A stretch of 64,000 nt of DNA, taken from NCBI RefSeq assembly GCF_947331465.1, contig NZ_CAMZOK010000001.1, forward strand, positions 1,612,001 to 1,676,000, written 5' to 3'. Made by a program: the position numbers and the translations under genes. Below the pieces are notes generated by a model. It was not told the DNA's origin, did no database searches, and worked only from the letters and a program-made list of their open reading frames with translations. How positions within the stretch are numbered: the first letter of the stretch is position 1; each line of letters opens with the position of its first letter. Below are positions 36,293-44,726 of the stretch, piece by piece. This stretch comes from Shimia sp. Alg240-R146 (GTDB lineage: Bacteria; Pseudomonadota; Alphaproteobacteria; Rhodobacterales; Rhodobacteraceae).

Positions 36293-38716
36293 TTATTTCC
36301 CGATATTGAACAGGCCGCTGTCTTTCATTAGGGCTTCGGTCTCCTCCGCCAGCAGGCGTTCCTCGGCGCTGCCGCTTTGAACCGGGACTTTGCCGACTTC
36401 GAGGAAGAGCGGCGCGGAGAGTGGGGTTACATGTGTTGTACGGCTGTGGTCAATTCGGCCTTCGATGCGGGTCAGCATGTCCTCGATGCGGGCAAAATCC
36501 ACCAGGCCACGGAGGGCCTCTTCACGCGTGACTTGCATCAAAAGGTGGTCAGGATCGTATTTCGACAATGTGTCGTAAAGAATGTCGGAGCTGAAGGTGG
36601 CTTGCCGTCCGGATTTACGGGTCCCCGGCGTGTTGCGCTCAATCAATCCGGCGATGGTGGCCGCGCCGCGAAAGGTACGTTTCATCAGCGCATTGCCAGC
36701 CAGCCAGCCATCAAGTCCGTCTCGCAAGGCATTGAGGTCAAATAGAGACTCGACGTCCGAGACTTGATCCAACCCCCAGATCAGGGTGGCGTAGTCAGTG
36801 GAGACAAACCCCATTGGCGCAAGGTCGCGGTCTTCCATGCGCTTGGTCAGCAGCAGTCCCAAGGTCTGTTGCGCGTTGCGGCCTGCAAAGCCGTAGACCA
36901 CCATGTTTTCCCGCCCATCTTGGGGGAACGTTTCGACCAGCAAGCGACCGGGTTCCGGGAGACGGGACATGTCACGTTGCAAACGCAGCCAGTCTGCGGT
37001 GTGGGCAGGCAACTCGGGCCAATCGTCTTGTTGCAAATACCTGAGGGTGCGTTGGCTGAGCTGGGTGGAGGTTGAGAATTTAGTACCGGAAAACACAGCG
37101 ATACGCGGCTTTCTTGCAGCGTTGCGTGAGACCTCGACCGTCATTTCGCGCAAGCCTTCGTAGCGTACGATCCGTCCGCCGATCAAAAAAGTGTCTCCGG
37201 GTGAAAGAGACGCGGCGAAGGCTTCTTCGACCTCACCCAAGGCTTTGCCGCCGCGATTGCGTTTGAGGCGGACTTTGAGAGTGTCGCTGTCTTGGATAGT
37301 GCCGGCGTTCATGCGGATGCGGGCGGCTGCGCGGGGATCACGCAGATGCCAGAGGCCGTCACGTTCCTGAAGGCGCTGCCAGCGGTCGTAGGCGCGAAAT
37401 GCATAACCGCCCGTGGCGCAGAATTCGAGGCAGGCGTCAAATTCGGTGCGGGAGAGATCTGCAAAGGCGCCAGCGGAGGTCATTTCCGTGAAAAGGTCAT
37501 CGGCCTTGAAAGGCGCTGAGGCGGCGGCGAGCAGGATGTGTTGACACAAAACATCTTGCGGACCGCGTCCGCGCGGATCGCCATCAAGATCATTCTCACG
37601 CACAGCTTGCAGCGCGGTGACGCATTCCACGACTTCCCAGCGGTTTGCGGGCACGAGAATCGCCTTTGAGGGCGCGTTGTAGCGGTGATTGGCGCGACCG
37701 ATACGTTGCACAAGTCTTTTGACGTTTTTTGGCGCACCGACCTGGATCACAAGGTCAACATCGCCCCAATCGATCCCGAGGTCGAGACTGCCGGTGCAAA
37801 CGATGGCACGCAGATCGCCGCGTACCATTGCGGCTTCGACCCGCTCGCGTTGGGTGCGGTCCAAACTGCCGTGGTGGATGCCGATGGGCAGACTTTCGTC
37901 ATTGGCGAGCCACAAGTTGTGAAAGAAAATTTCCGCCTGCGCGCGGGTGTTGTGAAAAATGAGTGTCGTCTTGTGTCGTTTGACCTGTTCCAGCACGGCC
38001 GGGATCGCATAAGCCGCGCCGCCACCGGACCAAGGCGGGGCGTCTTCGGTCTGCAGCATCGCAATGTCGGGCGCAGGGCCGGGATCGGCGGTAACGATGG
38101 CGCAGGGATCGGGATGGCGGGCAAGCAGGCTGGCGATGTCGTCGGGGCGGTCAACGGTGGCCGAAAGGCCCACACGGCGCAATTCAGGGCAAAGAGTTTG
38201 CAGGCGGGCGAGAGCAAGGAAGAGCTGGTCACCACGTTTGGACTCGGCCAACGCATGAATTTCGTCGACGATCACCCGCTTGAGCCCAGCAAAAATCCGC
38301 GGTGCGTCCTCGTAAGACGTCAGCAGGGCGAGGCTTTCGGGAGTGGTCAGCAGGATGTGCGGCGGATCAGCGCGCTGACGTTTCTTGACGGTGTTCGACG
38401 TGTCGCCGGTGCGGTCCTCGATACGGATCGGCAGGCCAATGTCGTCCACCGGTGTACGCAAGTTGCGTTTGATGTCAGCGGCAAGCGCCTTGAGCGGGGA
38501 AACATAAAGTGTGTGCAGGCCCTCGTGGTTTCCGTCAGCCAACTCGGCCAGAGTGGGCAAGAAACCGGCCATAGTTTTGCCGCCGCCGGTGGGGGCAATC
38601 AGCAATGTGCAGGGGTCATGCGCGCGCGCGAGCATGTCGCGTTGATGGGGGTGAATGTCCCAGCCGCGCGCGGAGAACCAGCCTTCGATCTTGGCAGGCA
38701 GCTTGGGCGGTGTCAC
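36293..38716 (-). CDS. lhr: Ligase-associated DEXH-box helicase (Lhr-like)
   Basis: Superfamily 2 helicase, about 807 residues, of the large-helicase-related family. Motif I is IAPTGGGKTMAGFL, motif Ia SPLKALAADI, motif II VDEIHALAESKRG, motif III GLSATVDRPDD, motif IV-VI GIHHGSLDRTQRERVE, GSLDLGIDWGDVD and QRIGRANHRY. The C-terminal half contains the Lhr-core region (SGTKFSTSTQLSQ). GTG 38716 overlaps the ArsR-family stop by 4 nt; TTG 38734 is the longer alternative. Acts in DNA repair with PdeM and a ligase, by family knowledge. Confidence 0.93.
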   Translation of the reverse strand: MTPPKLPAKIEGWFSARGWDIHPHQRDMLARAHDPCTLLIAPTGGGKTMAGFLPTLAELADGNHEGLHTLYVSPLKALAADIKRNLRTPVDDIGLPIRIEDRTGDTSNTVKKRQRADPPHILLTTPESLALLTSYEDAPRIFAGLKRVIVDEIHALAESKRGDQLFLALARLQTLCPELRRVGLSATVDRPDDIASLLARHPDPCAIVTADPGPAPDIAMLQTEDAPPWSGGGAAYAIPAVLEQVKRHKTTLIFHNTRAQAEIFFHNLWLANDESLPIGIHHGSLDRTQRERVEAAMVRGDLRAIVCTGSLDLGIDWGDVDLVIQVGAPKNVKRLVQRIGRANHRYNAPSKAILVPANRWEVVECVTALQAVRENDLDGDPRGRGPQDVLCQHILLAAASAPFKADDLFTEMTSAGAFADLSRTEFDACLEFCATGGYAFRAYDRWQRLQERDGLWHLRDPRAAARIRMNAGTIQDSDTLKVRLKRNRGGKALGEVEEAFAASLSPGDTFLIGGRIVRYEGLREMTVEVSRNAARKPRIAVFSGTKFSTSTQLSQRTLRYLQQDDWPELPAHTADWLRLQRDMSRLPEPGRLLVETFPQDGRENMVVYGFAGRNAQQTLGLLLTKRMEDRDLAPMGFVSTDYATLIWGLDQVSDVESLFDLNALRDGLDGWLAGNALMKRTFRGAATIAGLIERNTPGTRKSGRQATFSSDILYDTLSKYDPDHLLMQVTREEALRGLVDFARIEDMLTRIEGRIDHSRTTHVTPLSAPLFLEVGKVPVQSGSAEERLLAEETEALMKDSGLFNIGK

Positions 38717-39048
38717 TTGGTTTGTGGGCCGCAAAAGAGATTATAAAGCAACGAGATAACCTGTGACGTGTTGTCGTCCGCAAGGGTGTAGTAGACCGTT
38801 TTGCCGTCGCGCCGCGTCGTGACAAGACCCTCGTCGCGCAGGCGGGCGAGCATCTGGCTGACTGCGGCTTGGCGCAAGTCCAAAATCTCTTCGAGTTCGC
38901 CAACGGATTTCTCACCTGAGCCAAGGTGGCACAAGATCATCAAACGGCCTTCGTGGGCCAGCGTTTTAAGGTACGCGGCCGCGGCTTCGGCGTTTTTCGC
39001 CATCTCGGACGGGGGTGGGGCGATTGGTTTTTGAAGGGTCTCGGTCAT
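38713..39048 (-). CDS. ArsR-family regulator with SqrR/BigR-type cysteine pair
   Basis: Winged-helix repressor of 111 residues. The recognition helix is LRQAAVSQMLARLRDEGLV, followed by the wing TTRRDGKTVYYTLAD. Two cysteines, Cys40 (RLMILCHLG) and Cys106 (YNLFCG), sit at positions matching the persulfide-sensing pair (Cys41/Cys107) of Rhodobacter SqrR and BigR; the metal site of classical ArsR (C-V-C in helix 3) is absent. Likely a sulfide/persulfide or redox-responsive repressor. The start ATG 39048 is preferred over GTG 39051. The gene overlaps lhr by 4 nt, suggesting it regulates lhr or its own operon. Confidence 0.8.
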   Translation of the reverse strand: MTETLQKPIAPPPSEMAKNAEAAAAYLKTLAHEGRLMILCHLGSGEKSVGELEEILDLRQAAVSQMLARLRDEGLVTTRRDGKTVYYTLADDNTSQVISLLYNLFCGPQTK

Positions 39049-39108
39049 CACGTCTGCTCTCTTGCTTGGTAGAGATATAACACTGCTAAACGCGGTTTTC
39101 GAGACGTC

Positions 39109-40338
39109 TCAAGTTTTTGGTGGTGCGCCGCCCTCAAAACTATTGCCGTTGACGTAATCGCAGGGTGCGTCCTGCATCTGAAGGTGCAGGCCGGTGTCGG
39201 TGTAGGGATGCGCGCGGGCGAGGGCTTCGTCGACCTCAATACCGAGTCCTGGGGCTGTTGGCGGTGTCACAAAGCCGTCCTCGACTGTGATGGCAGACTG
39301 GATGAGGTCGTTGTGGAACGGCGTTTCGATGGTTTCAATCATCAAGAGGTTTGGAATCGAAGCGGCGAGATGGATGTTCGCAGCCCATTCAACCGGTCCG
39401 GCATAAAGATGCGGCGCCATTTGCGCGTTAAAGCATTCGGCAATCGCGGCGACTTTCTTCATTTCCCAGATGCCGCCAGCGCGTCCCAGAGCCGGTTGCA
39501 GGATTTCGGCGGCGCCGGCGCGAAGGACAGCCGCGAATTCGGCTTTTGTTGTCATGCGCTCACCCGTCGCGACGGGAATGCGCACGTTGCGTGCAACGCG
39601 CGCCATGTCGTCGATGTTGTCAGGCGGCGTAGGTTCTTCGAACCAAAGCGGAGAATAGGGTTCAAGCGCCTGACCCAAGCGGATGGCGCCTGCGGTGTTG
39701 AACTGACCGTGGGTGCCGAATAGGAGGTCGGCCTTATCACCGACCGCTTCGCGGATGGCTTTGCAAAAGGCGACGGACATGGTGATATCAGACATCGCAG
39801 GCATGTGGCCGCCACGCATGGTGTAAGGACCGGCGGGGTCGAATTTCACGGCTGTATACCCTTTGTCGACCATCGCGGCGGCTGTCTCGCCAGCCAGTTC
39901 CGGAGAGGTCCAGAAGTCTGAGACGTTATGGTGTTCAAGAGGATAGAGGTACGTGTAAGCGCGCAGACGTTCGTTCATCAAGCCGCCAAGCAGCGCATAG
40001 ACGGGGCGGTCGCGGTCTTTGCCGACGGCGTCCCAGCAGGCGATTTCGAGACCGGAGAATGCGCCCATGACTGTCAGGTCTGGGCGTTGGGTGAAGCCGG
40101 ATGAATAGGTGCGACGGAAGAGGCGTTCGACGTTTTCCGGGTTTTCACCGAGGAAGTAGCGCTCAAAAACGTCGCGGATCACATGGGTCATGGCGTCGGG
40201 GCCGACAGAAGACGCGTAGCATTCCCCCCAACCGACGATGCCTGTGTCGGTGGTCAGTTTGACCAAAATCCAGTACCGACCACCCCAGCCCGGGGCGGGC
40301 GGGGCGGTGACGATGACGTCGAGATCGGTGAGTTTCAT
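39109..40338 (-). CDS. Mandelate racemase/muconate lactonizing enzyme family protein
   Basis: Enolase-superfamily enzyme of 409 residues, probably a sugar-acid dehydratase, cycloisomerase or related enzyme. The capping domain (KLTTDTGIVGWGECYASS) and the barrel residues are visible: Lys in AVKFDPAGPY, Glu in WFEEPTPPDN, Glu in ATGERMTTKAEF, His in MAPHLYAGP. The first metal ligand region reads LLFGTHGQF, where many relatives have D-x-H/N; whether this is a subfamily trait is open. Three nt from the preceding unknown gene and co-oriented with a Zn-alcohol dehydrogenase. Confidence 0.88.
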   Translation of the reverse strand: MKLTDLDVIVTAPPAPGWGGRYWILVKLTTDTGIVGWGECYASSVGPDAMTHVIRDVFERYFLGENPENVERLFRRTYSSGFTQRPDLTVMGAFSGLEIACWDAVGKDRDRPVYALLGGLMNERLRAYTYLYPLEHHNVSDFWTSPELAGETAAAMVDKGYTAVKFDPAGPYTMRGGHMPAMSDITMSVAFCKAIREAVGDKADLLFGTHGQFNTAGAIRLGQALEPYSPLWFEEPTPPDNIDDMARVARNVRIPVATGERMTTKAEFAAVLRAGAAEILQPALGRAGGIWEMKKVAAIAECFNAQMAPHLYAGPVEWAANIHLAASIPNLLMIETIETPFHNDLIQSAITVEDGFVTPPTAPGLGIEVDEALARAHPYTDTGLHLQMQDAPCDYVNGNSFEGGAPPKT

Positions 40339-40341
40339 GGA

Positions 40342-40710
40342 TTAAGTCTCCTGCGCTTCGTCAAAGGCAATCAGTTCGCGGTCAATTTCGGCCACAACAG
40401 CCTCGGTGCCATAAAAGGTCATTTCGGGCGCGGCGGGCGCGTCCATAAAGGCTTCGATGTCGATGGTGGTCATGTCGCCGTCAAACGCGCCTTCGATGGT
40501 CCAGCGACGGGTTTCGTCAAGCGCTATGTCGGAAAGCTGATCCGCGATCATGCCTGCCGTGTTGATTGGCAGGCCAAAGCGCGGGTTGTTCATGAGGCGG
40601 GTTAGAAACGGCGCGACCTCGATTGCGCTAAAGGTCATGCCGGTTTCAGAAGTGATGGGCGGTGCCTTGGGATCTGTTGGCTTAAAAAGATCGGCCACGA
40701 ATTTCAGCAT
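40342..40710 (-). CDS. Hypothetical protein between Zn-ADH and enolase-superfamily gene
   Basis: A 122-residue soluble protein with no recognised domain. It is mostly hydrophilic and acidic (AFDGDMTTIDIEAFMDAP) with an N-terminal helix (MLKFVADLFKPTDPKAPP). It sits in a three-gene set, 23 nt after the alcohol dehydrogenase stop (from ATG 40710; GTG 40716 gives two more residues) and 3 nt before the enolase-superfamily gene, so it is probably co-expressed. Possibly an accessory or binding protein; no function assigned. Confidence 0.7.
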   Translation of the reverse strand: MLKFVADLFKPTDPKAPPITSETGMTFSAIEVAPFLTRLMNNPRFGLPINTAGMIADQLSDIALDETRRWTIEGAFDGDMTTIDIEAFMDAPAAPEMTFYGTEAVVAEIDRELIAFDEAQET

Positions 40711-40733
40711 TGGCACCGCTTTCTTTGTTTGGG

Positions 40734-41825
40734 TTAGTTGCGATCAAACAAGATCACGTTGCGTTTGGCGCTGCCGGTTTTGGTATCGGCAATGGCTTCG
40801 TTGATCTGATCCAGCGTCCAGCGACCGGAGATCAACTCATCGAGCTTTAGGCGGCCTTGTTTGTAAAGGTCGACCATCCAAGGGATATCGCGTTTGATCA
40901 CAACGTCGCCCATTTTGGATCCCTGCATGCCTTGGCCGATGGCCGCGAGAACCACTGGTTCATAGGTGGATTTCGCACCGGAATGCGGCATGCCGACCAT
41001 GATGACCTTGCCGCCCGGCGCGAGGTAGCGGGGGGCTTCGTCATATGCCGGAATTGCGCCGACGGTGACGATCACCGCATCAGCCCCACGGCCCATGGCG
41101 CGCATGGCTTTGACGAATGGTTTTTTTTCGGTGGCGAGAACGCCGTCCGTCGCCCCAAATTCCTTGGCGATTTCAAGCTTTTCCTCGCTCATGTCGACGG
41201 CGACGATGCGGCGCGCACCTGCGATGCGCGCACCTTGGATGGCGTTGAGGCCAACGCCGCCGGCGCCGATCACCACGACGTCCTGACCTGCGCGGATCTG
41301 GGCGGCGTTCACAACCGCGCCAACGCCGGTGATCACGCCACAGGCAATCAGGCTGGCAGCTTCTTTGGGGATGTCGTCGGAAATTTTCACCACTTGTGAT
41401 TGGTCAACCACAACTTTTTCGGCAAAGGCACCGCAGGCCATAGCCTGATGCAGTTTACCGCCATCGGTAGTCGTCAGGGGGCCTTTGTCGCCGTCGTACG
41501 GCGTGGAGCAAATCACCGGTTTGCCCTCGGAGCAGGTCGGGCAGGCGCCACAGGCGCGGATCAAGGTCACGACAACGGCGTCGCCTTCGGCAAGACCGGT
41601 CACACCGCCACCAACACCGGAGATGCGGCCCGCTGCCTCGTGACCGTAGACCGCGGGCAGGCTACCCCCCCAGCCACCTTCGGCAAATGAGATGTCGGAA
41701 TGGCATATCGCCACCGCATCAAGTGTGACTTCGATCTCGCCCATTTGGGGCGCGCGCAAAGTGACGTCTTCGACGACGAGTGGTTGGCCAAATTCGTGGC
41801 ACACGGCGGCTTTGATGGTGGTCAT
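40734..41825 (-). CDS. Zinc-dependent alcohol dehydrogenase (AdhC/class III-like)
   Basis: Medium-chain dehydrogenase of 363 residues. Catalytic zinc ligands: Cys in AICHSDISF, His-Glu in YGHEAAGR, and the later Cys in SLIACGVITGVG. The structural zinc loop has the complete four cysteines CGACPTCSEGKPVIC. The NAD site is VVIGAGGVGLNAIQGA with an Asp (VAVDMS) at the end of beta-2, favouring NAD. Its CGVITGVGAV motif is typical of the formaldehyde-dehydrogenase-like class. First gene of the set with the unknown and enolase-superfamily genes. Confidence 0.9.
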   Translation of the reverse strand: MTTIKAAVCHEFGQPLVVEDVTLRAPQMGEIEVTLDAVAICHSDISFAEGGWGGSLPAVYGHEAAGRISGVGGGVTGLAEGDAVVVTLIRACGACPTCSEGKPVICSTPYDGDKGPLTTTDGGKLHQAMACGAFAEKVVVDQSQVVKISDDIPKEAASLIACGVITGVGAVVNAAQIRAGQDVVVIGAGGVGLNAIQGARIAGARRIVAVDMSEEKLEIAKEFGATDGVLATEKKPFVKAMRAMGRGADAVIVTVGAIPAYDEAPRYLAPGGKVIMVGMPHSGAKSTYEPVVLAAIGQGMQGSKMGDVVIKRDIPWMVDLYKQGRLKLDELISGRWTLDQINEAIADTKTGSAKRNVILFDRN

Positions 41826-41913
41826 ATGAACCTCTTTTGTCCTGTCGGAACTCAGTTTGGATCACGTTAACGAACTGCGCGCGCCAATCCAGACACCAAG
41901 CGTCGTTTTTTTG

Positions 41914-43116
41914 CTATTTGCCGCCACGTGAGTTTTGAAACACCACGATTGAAAAAACCATCAGCAGGGCGGCGAGTATGAAAGGTGCGCCAGGCAGGTA
42001 GAGAATCGCGTGGTCAGAGGAGAAATAGGCAAAAGTTTGCGTCATGACCAAAGGTGCGAGGATATGCGCAAGCGAGGTGAGCGAAGAGGAGATGCCCTGT
42101 AGCTCGCCTTGGGAATCGTCAGGCACGCGGCGGGACATGATGCCTTGCAGTGCAGGCAGGCCGACGGTGGACAGCGCCGCAATCGGAATCCCGATAAAGA
42201 GCAGCAGGCCCGTATCGATAATGCCCAGATACACCAGCGCGACCACTTCCAGCGCGAGGCCGACAACCACCGTGCGGCGGTTCCCCATCCATTTCACGGT
42301 GGGGCCGATGAGCGTCGCCTGCACAATGGCGTAGCAGAGCCCGTAGGCGGTCAGCGAGAGGCCGATCATGCCTTCGCCCCAGCCGAAACGCTCGATGATG
42401 AAATAGGGCCAGATCGCCGGATAGACGGCGGCGGCGATCTGATAAAGGAAGAACACCACCAGAAGTTTGCTCATGGATGGCAGGCGGCCAAGCGCTTCTA
42501 GTGCGCCAAGGGGGTTGGCTCGGCGCCATTCAAAGGCGCGGCGGTTGGCCTCGGTCACTGTTTCTTTCAGCACAAACCAACCCAATAGCGCGTTGCCGCC
42601 CGCAAGTATGGCTGCGGCCCAGAACGGCGCACGGGTGCCAAACTGCGCCAGCAGACCGCCCAGAGCGGGGCCAAGTACAAAGCCGATGCCGATGCCTGCG
42701 CCGATGAGACCAAAGGCTTTGGCCTTGTCTTCTGGTTTTGAGATGTCGGCCATATAGGCGAGGGCGGTTGCGTAGGTGGCCGCCGTGATGCCAGCGATGA
42801 TGCGCCCGACAACCAAGAGCCACATCGAGTTGGCCAGTGCCATGATGACGTAATCCGCCGACATAACGGCCAGTGAAACCAGCAGCACTTTGCGTCGCCC
42901 GTAGCGGTCGGAAAGGTTGCCCAGAAGCGGGCCGCAGAGGAACTGCATCACCGCGAACACTGTGGCGAGGATGCCACCCCAGATCGCGGCGTCTGCCAGA
43001 TCGCCGCCCATGACCTCGCCAATAAGGTAGGGCATGACCGGAATGATCAATCCAATGCCCATCGCGTCGATGGTGACGGTGGCCAGAATGACCAGAATTG
43101 GCAGGCGGTTTGTCAT
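41914..43116 (-). CDS. MFS drug:H+ antiporter, TetA family
   Basis: Twelve-span MFS pump of 400 residues, DHA1/TetA-like. The family-defining start (ILATVTIDAMGIGLIIPVMPYL), the acid-basic motif A LGNLSDRYGRRKVLL, and the antiporter motif C-like FGLIGAGIGIGFVLGPALGG are clear. TetA-type pumps exchange tetracycline or other substrates for protons; many chromosomal relatives in this group are not resistance determinants, so no phenotype is claimed. Single gene with gaps of about 90-120 bp on both sides. Confidence 0.92.
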   Translation of the reverse strand: MTNRLPILVILATVTIDAMGIGLIIPVMPYLIGEVMGGDLADAAIWGGILATVFAVMQFLCGPLLGNLSDRYGRRKVLLVSLAVMSADYVIMALANSMWLLVVGRIIAGITAATYATALAYMADISKPEDKAKAFGLIGAGIGIGFVLGPALGGLLAQFGTRAPFWAAAILAGGNALLGWFVLKETVTEANRRAFEWRRANPLGALEALGRLPSMSKLLVVFFLYQIAAAVYPAIWPYFIIERFGWGEGMIGLSLTAYGLCYAIVQATLIGPTVKWMGNRRTVVVGLALEVVALVYLGIIDTGLLLFIGIPIAALSTVGLPALQGIMSRRVPDDSQGELQGISSSLTSLAHILAPLVMTQTFAYFSSDHAILYLPGAPFILAALLMVFSIVVFQNSRGGK

Positions 43117-43234
43117 CTCGGGTTCCGTGTCGCGTCTCGCGTCTGTTTGCGCGCGCTACAGGAATACATGGGTGGAAATGAAATAAATGGAAAGTGCGGA
43201 GAACCCTATTTTTTGAAAGATTTCAAAACGCGGC

Positions 43235-43945
43235 TTAGCGGGTGAGGATTTGATCCAGCTGCGCGGCAAGCCCTTTTGGGTCGGCCAGAAATGGCGAGTG
43301 GCTGGTGGGCATGTCTAAAACATCCTCGCGCGGCCAGCCCTCGGTCATGGTGCGTTGAAATTCCGGTGGGATCGTCTGGTCATCGGTGCAACGGATGTAG
43401 GATTTGGGTACCTGTGCGAAACCATTGCCCAGTGAAATCGGGGTCTCCTGCGGCAGGATTGGCTGCGGGCACAGGTGCGTATTTGCGAAATCTTCGGTGC
43501 CAGCCGGCGTGTCGTGATAAAACACGCGGCGGGTTTTGGCGGGATCAATGGTGTAGCTGAGGCCATCGTCTGATTTGATGACAGCATCCAAAATCGGTTG
43601 GCGCGGTGCGGCGCGGCGCATGTCGGCCAGCGAATACCCATCCCACGGCGCATAGGCACAGAGAAAGATCAGGCGGGAAATCTGGCCGGGCGCAAGGTCT
43701 GCCGCGCGCGAGATCGGAAAGCCGGCCCAGCTGTGACCAACAACAACGGTGTCTTTGCCGAGCGCGTCTGCGACGGCTTGGCCGCATGTATCGAGCGTGA
43801 CGTCTGCGATTGGCGTCGGATCCGCGCCGTGGCTGGGAAGGTCGATAGCACGGGCGCTGTGGCCAAGATCGGCGAGCGCCGGGATCAGGTCGCGCCAGCA
43901 CCATGCGCCGTGGCAGGAGCCGTGCACCAAAAGAATGTCAGACAT
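43235..43945 (-). CDS. Alpha/beta hydrolase (MES/esterase-like)
   Basis: Alpha/beta-fold hydrolase of 236 residues. It begins like plant methylesterase and related proteins (LVHGSCHGAWCWRDLIPALAD). The nucleophile is in VVGHSWAGF, the acid in CTDDQTIPPE, and the histidine in PTSHSPFLADP. ATG 43945 overlaps the stop of the PcaD-like gene by 8 nt; the frame is open to 43984 but the extension lies inside the neighbour. Substrate probably a small ester; not determined. Confidence 0.85.
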   Translation of the reverse strand: MSDILLVHGSCHGAWCWRDLIPALADLGHSARAIDLPSHGADPTPIADVTLDTCGQAVADALGKDTVVVGHSWAGFPISRAADLAPGQISRLIFLCAYAPWDGYSLADMRRAAPRQPILDAVIKSDDGLSYTIDPAKTRRVFYHDTPAGTEDFANTHLCPQPILPQETPISLGNGFAQVPKSYIRCTDDQTIPPEFQRTMTEGWPREDVLDMPTSHSPFLADPKGLAAQLDQILTR

Positions 43946-44726
43946 GGGCGGTGTCCTTGAGGAAAGTGTTGATAAGTGTGGCATAGGCCTCGGGCTTTTC
44001 GGCGCAGGGCAGGTGGCCCGTGCGGCGCATCAATTCCATGTGTGCGCCCGGGATCAGCGCGACGGTTTCGCGCACCAGATCGGGCGGCGTGGCGCCGTCC
44101 TCGGATCCGGCGATGCCCAGTGTGGACAGGCGCAGGCCGGAGGTAGGCGTGTAGAAATCAGTGCCTTTGATCGCGGCACAACAGCCCATGTAGCCCTCGG
44201 GCGGGGTGTTTTCGAACATGGCTTTCCAATGGGCCAATTCAGGGCGGATCAGGAAATCACGGCTGAACCAGCGCTGCATTGTAGCGTCTGACAAGGCAGT
44301 GAGGCCGTCTTTGCGCACCTGTTCGATGCGGTCGTCCCAGAGTTTGGGGGATCCGATTTTGGCGGCTGTGTTGGACAGCACCATGGCGCGCACCTGATCG
44401 AGGCGTTTGACGGCCAAACCCTGCGCAACCATGCCACCAATCGACAGACCGACGACCATGGCGTCCTTGATTTTGAGATGGTCCAGCAAGGCCTCCGCAT
44501 CTTTGACAAGCGTCCCCATGGAATAGGGTGCGGGAGGCACGTCGGTCTGGCCGTGGCCGCGCATGTCATAGCGGATGATCCGCAGGCCGTTTGTCAGGTG
44601 CGGCAGGATCGGGTCCCACAAGCCCATTGTGGTGCCGAGCGAATTGACAAAAAGGACTGGCGCACCGGAAGGGTCGCCGTCTTCGCGGTAGTGCACGGAA
44701 ATCCCGTTGAGATTGGCGAGGGGCAT
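43938..44726 (-). CDS. pcaD: 3-Oxoadipate enol-lactonase-like alpha/beta hydrolase
   Basis: Alpha/beta hydrolase of 262 residues that resembles PcaD, which opens 3-oxoadipate enol-lactone in the beta-ketoadipate pathway. Features: NSLGTTMGLWDPILPHL, nucleophile in VVGLSIGGMVAQGLA, AGSEDGATPPDLV (acid) and RRTGHLPCAEKPEAY (His). MFENTPPEGYMGCCAAI is typical of PcaD. No other pca genes are in the window, so the assignment to that exact reaction is tentative. The start abuts the EEP-family stop (TGATG). Confidence 0.75.
   Translation of the reverse strand: MPLANLNGISVHYREDGDPSGAPVLFVNSLGTTMGLWDPILPHLTNGLRIIRYDMRGHGQTDVPPAPYSMGTLVKDAEALLDHLKIKDAMVVGLSIGGMVAQGLAVKRLDQVRAMVLSNTAAKIGSPKLWDDRIEQVRKDGLTALSDATMQRWFSRDFLIRPELAHWKAMFENTPPEGYMGCCAAIKGTDFYTPTSGLRLSTLGIAGSEDGATPPDLVRETVALIPGAHMELMRRTGHLPCAEKPEAYATLINTFLKDTAHV

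Noticed and set aside
37685..38746. 353-residue plus-strand frame
   Set aside because: Antisense of the lhr helicase, whose motifs are intact on the other strand.
41914..43116. Tetracycline resistance determinant
   Set aside because: The protein belongs to the TetA-like MFS family, but chromosomal relatives have varied substrates; no resistance inference is justified.
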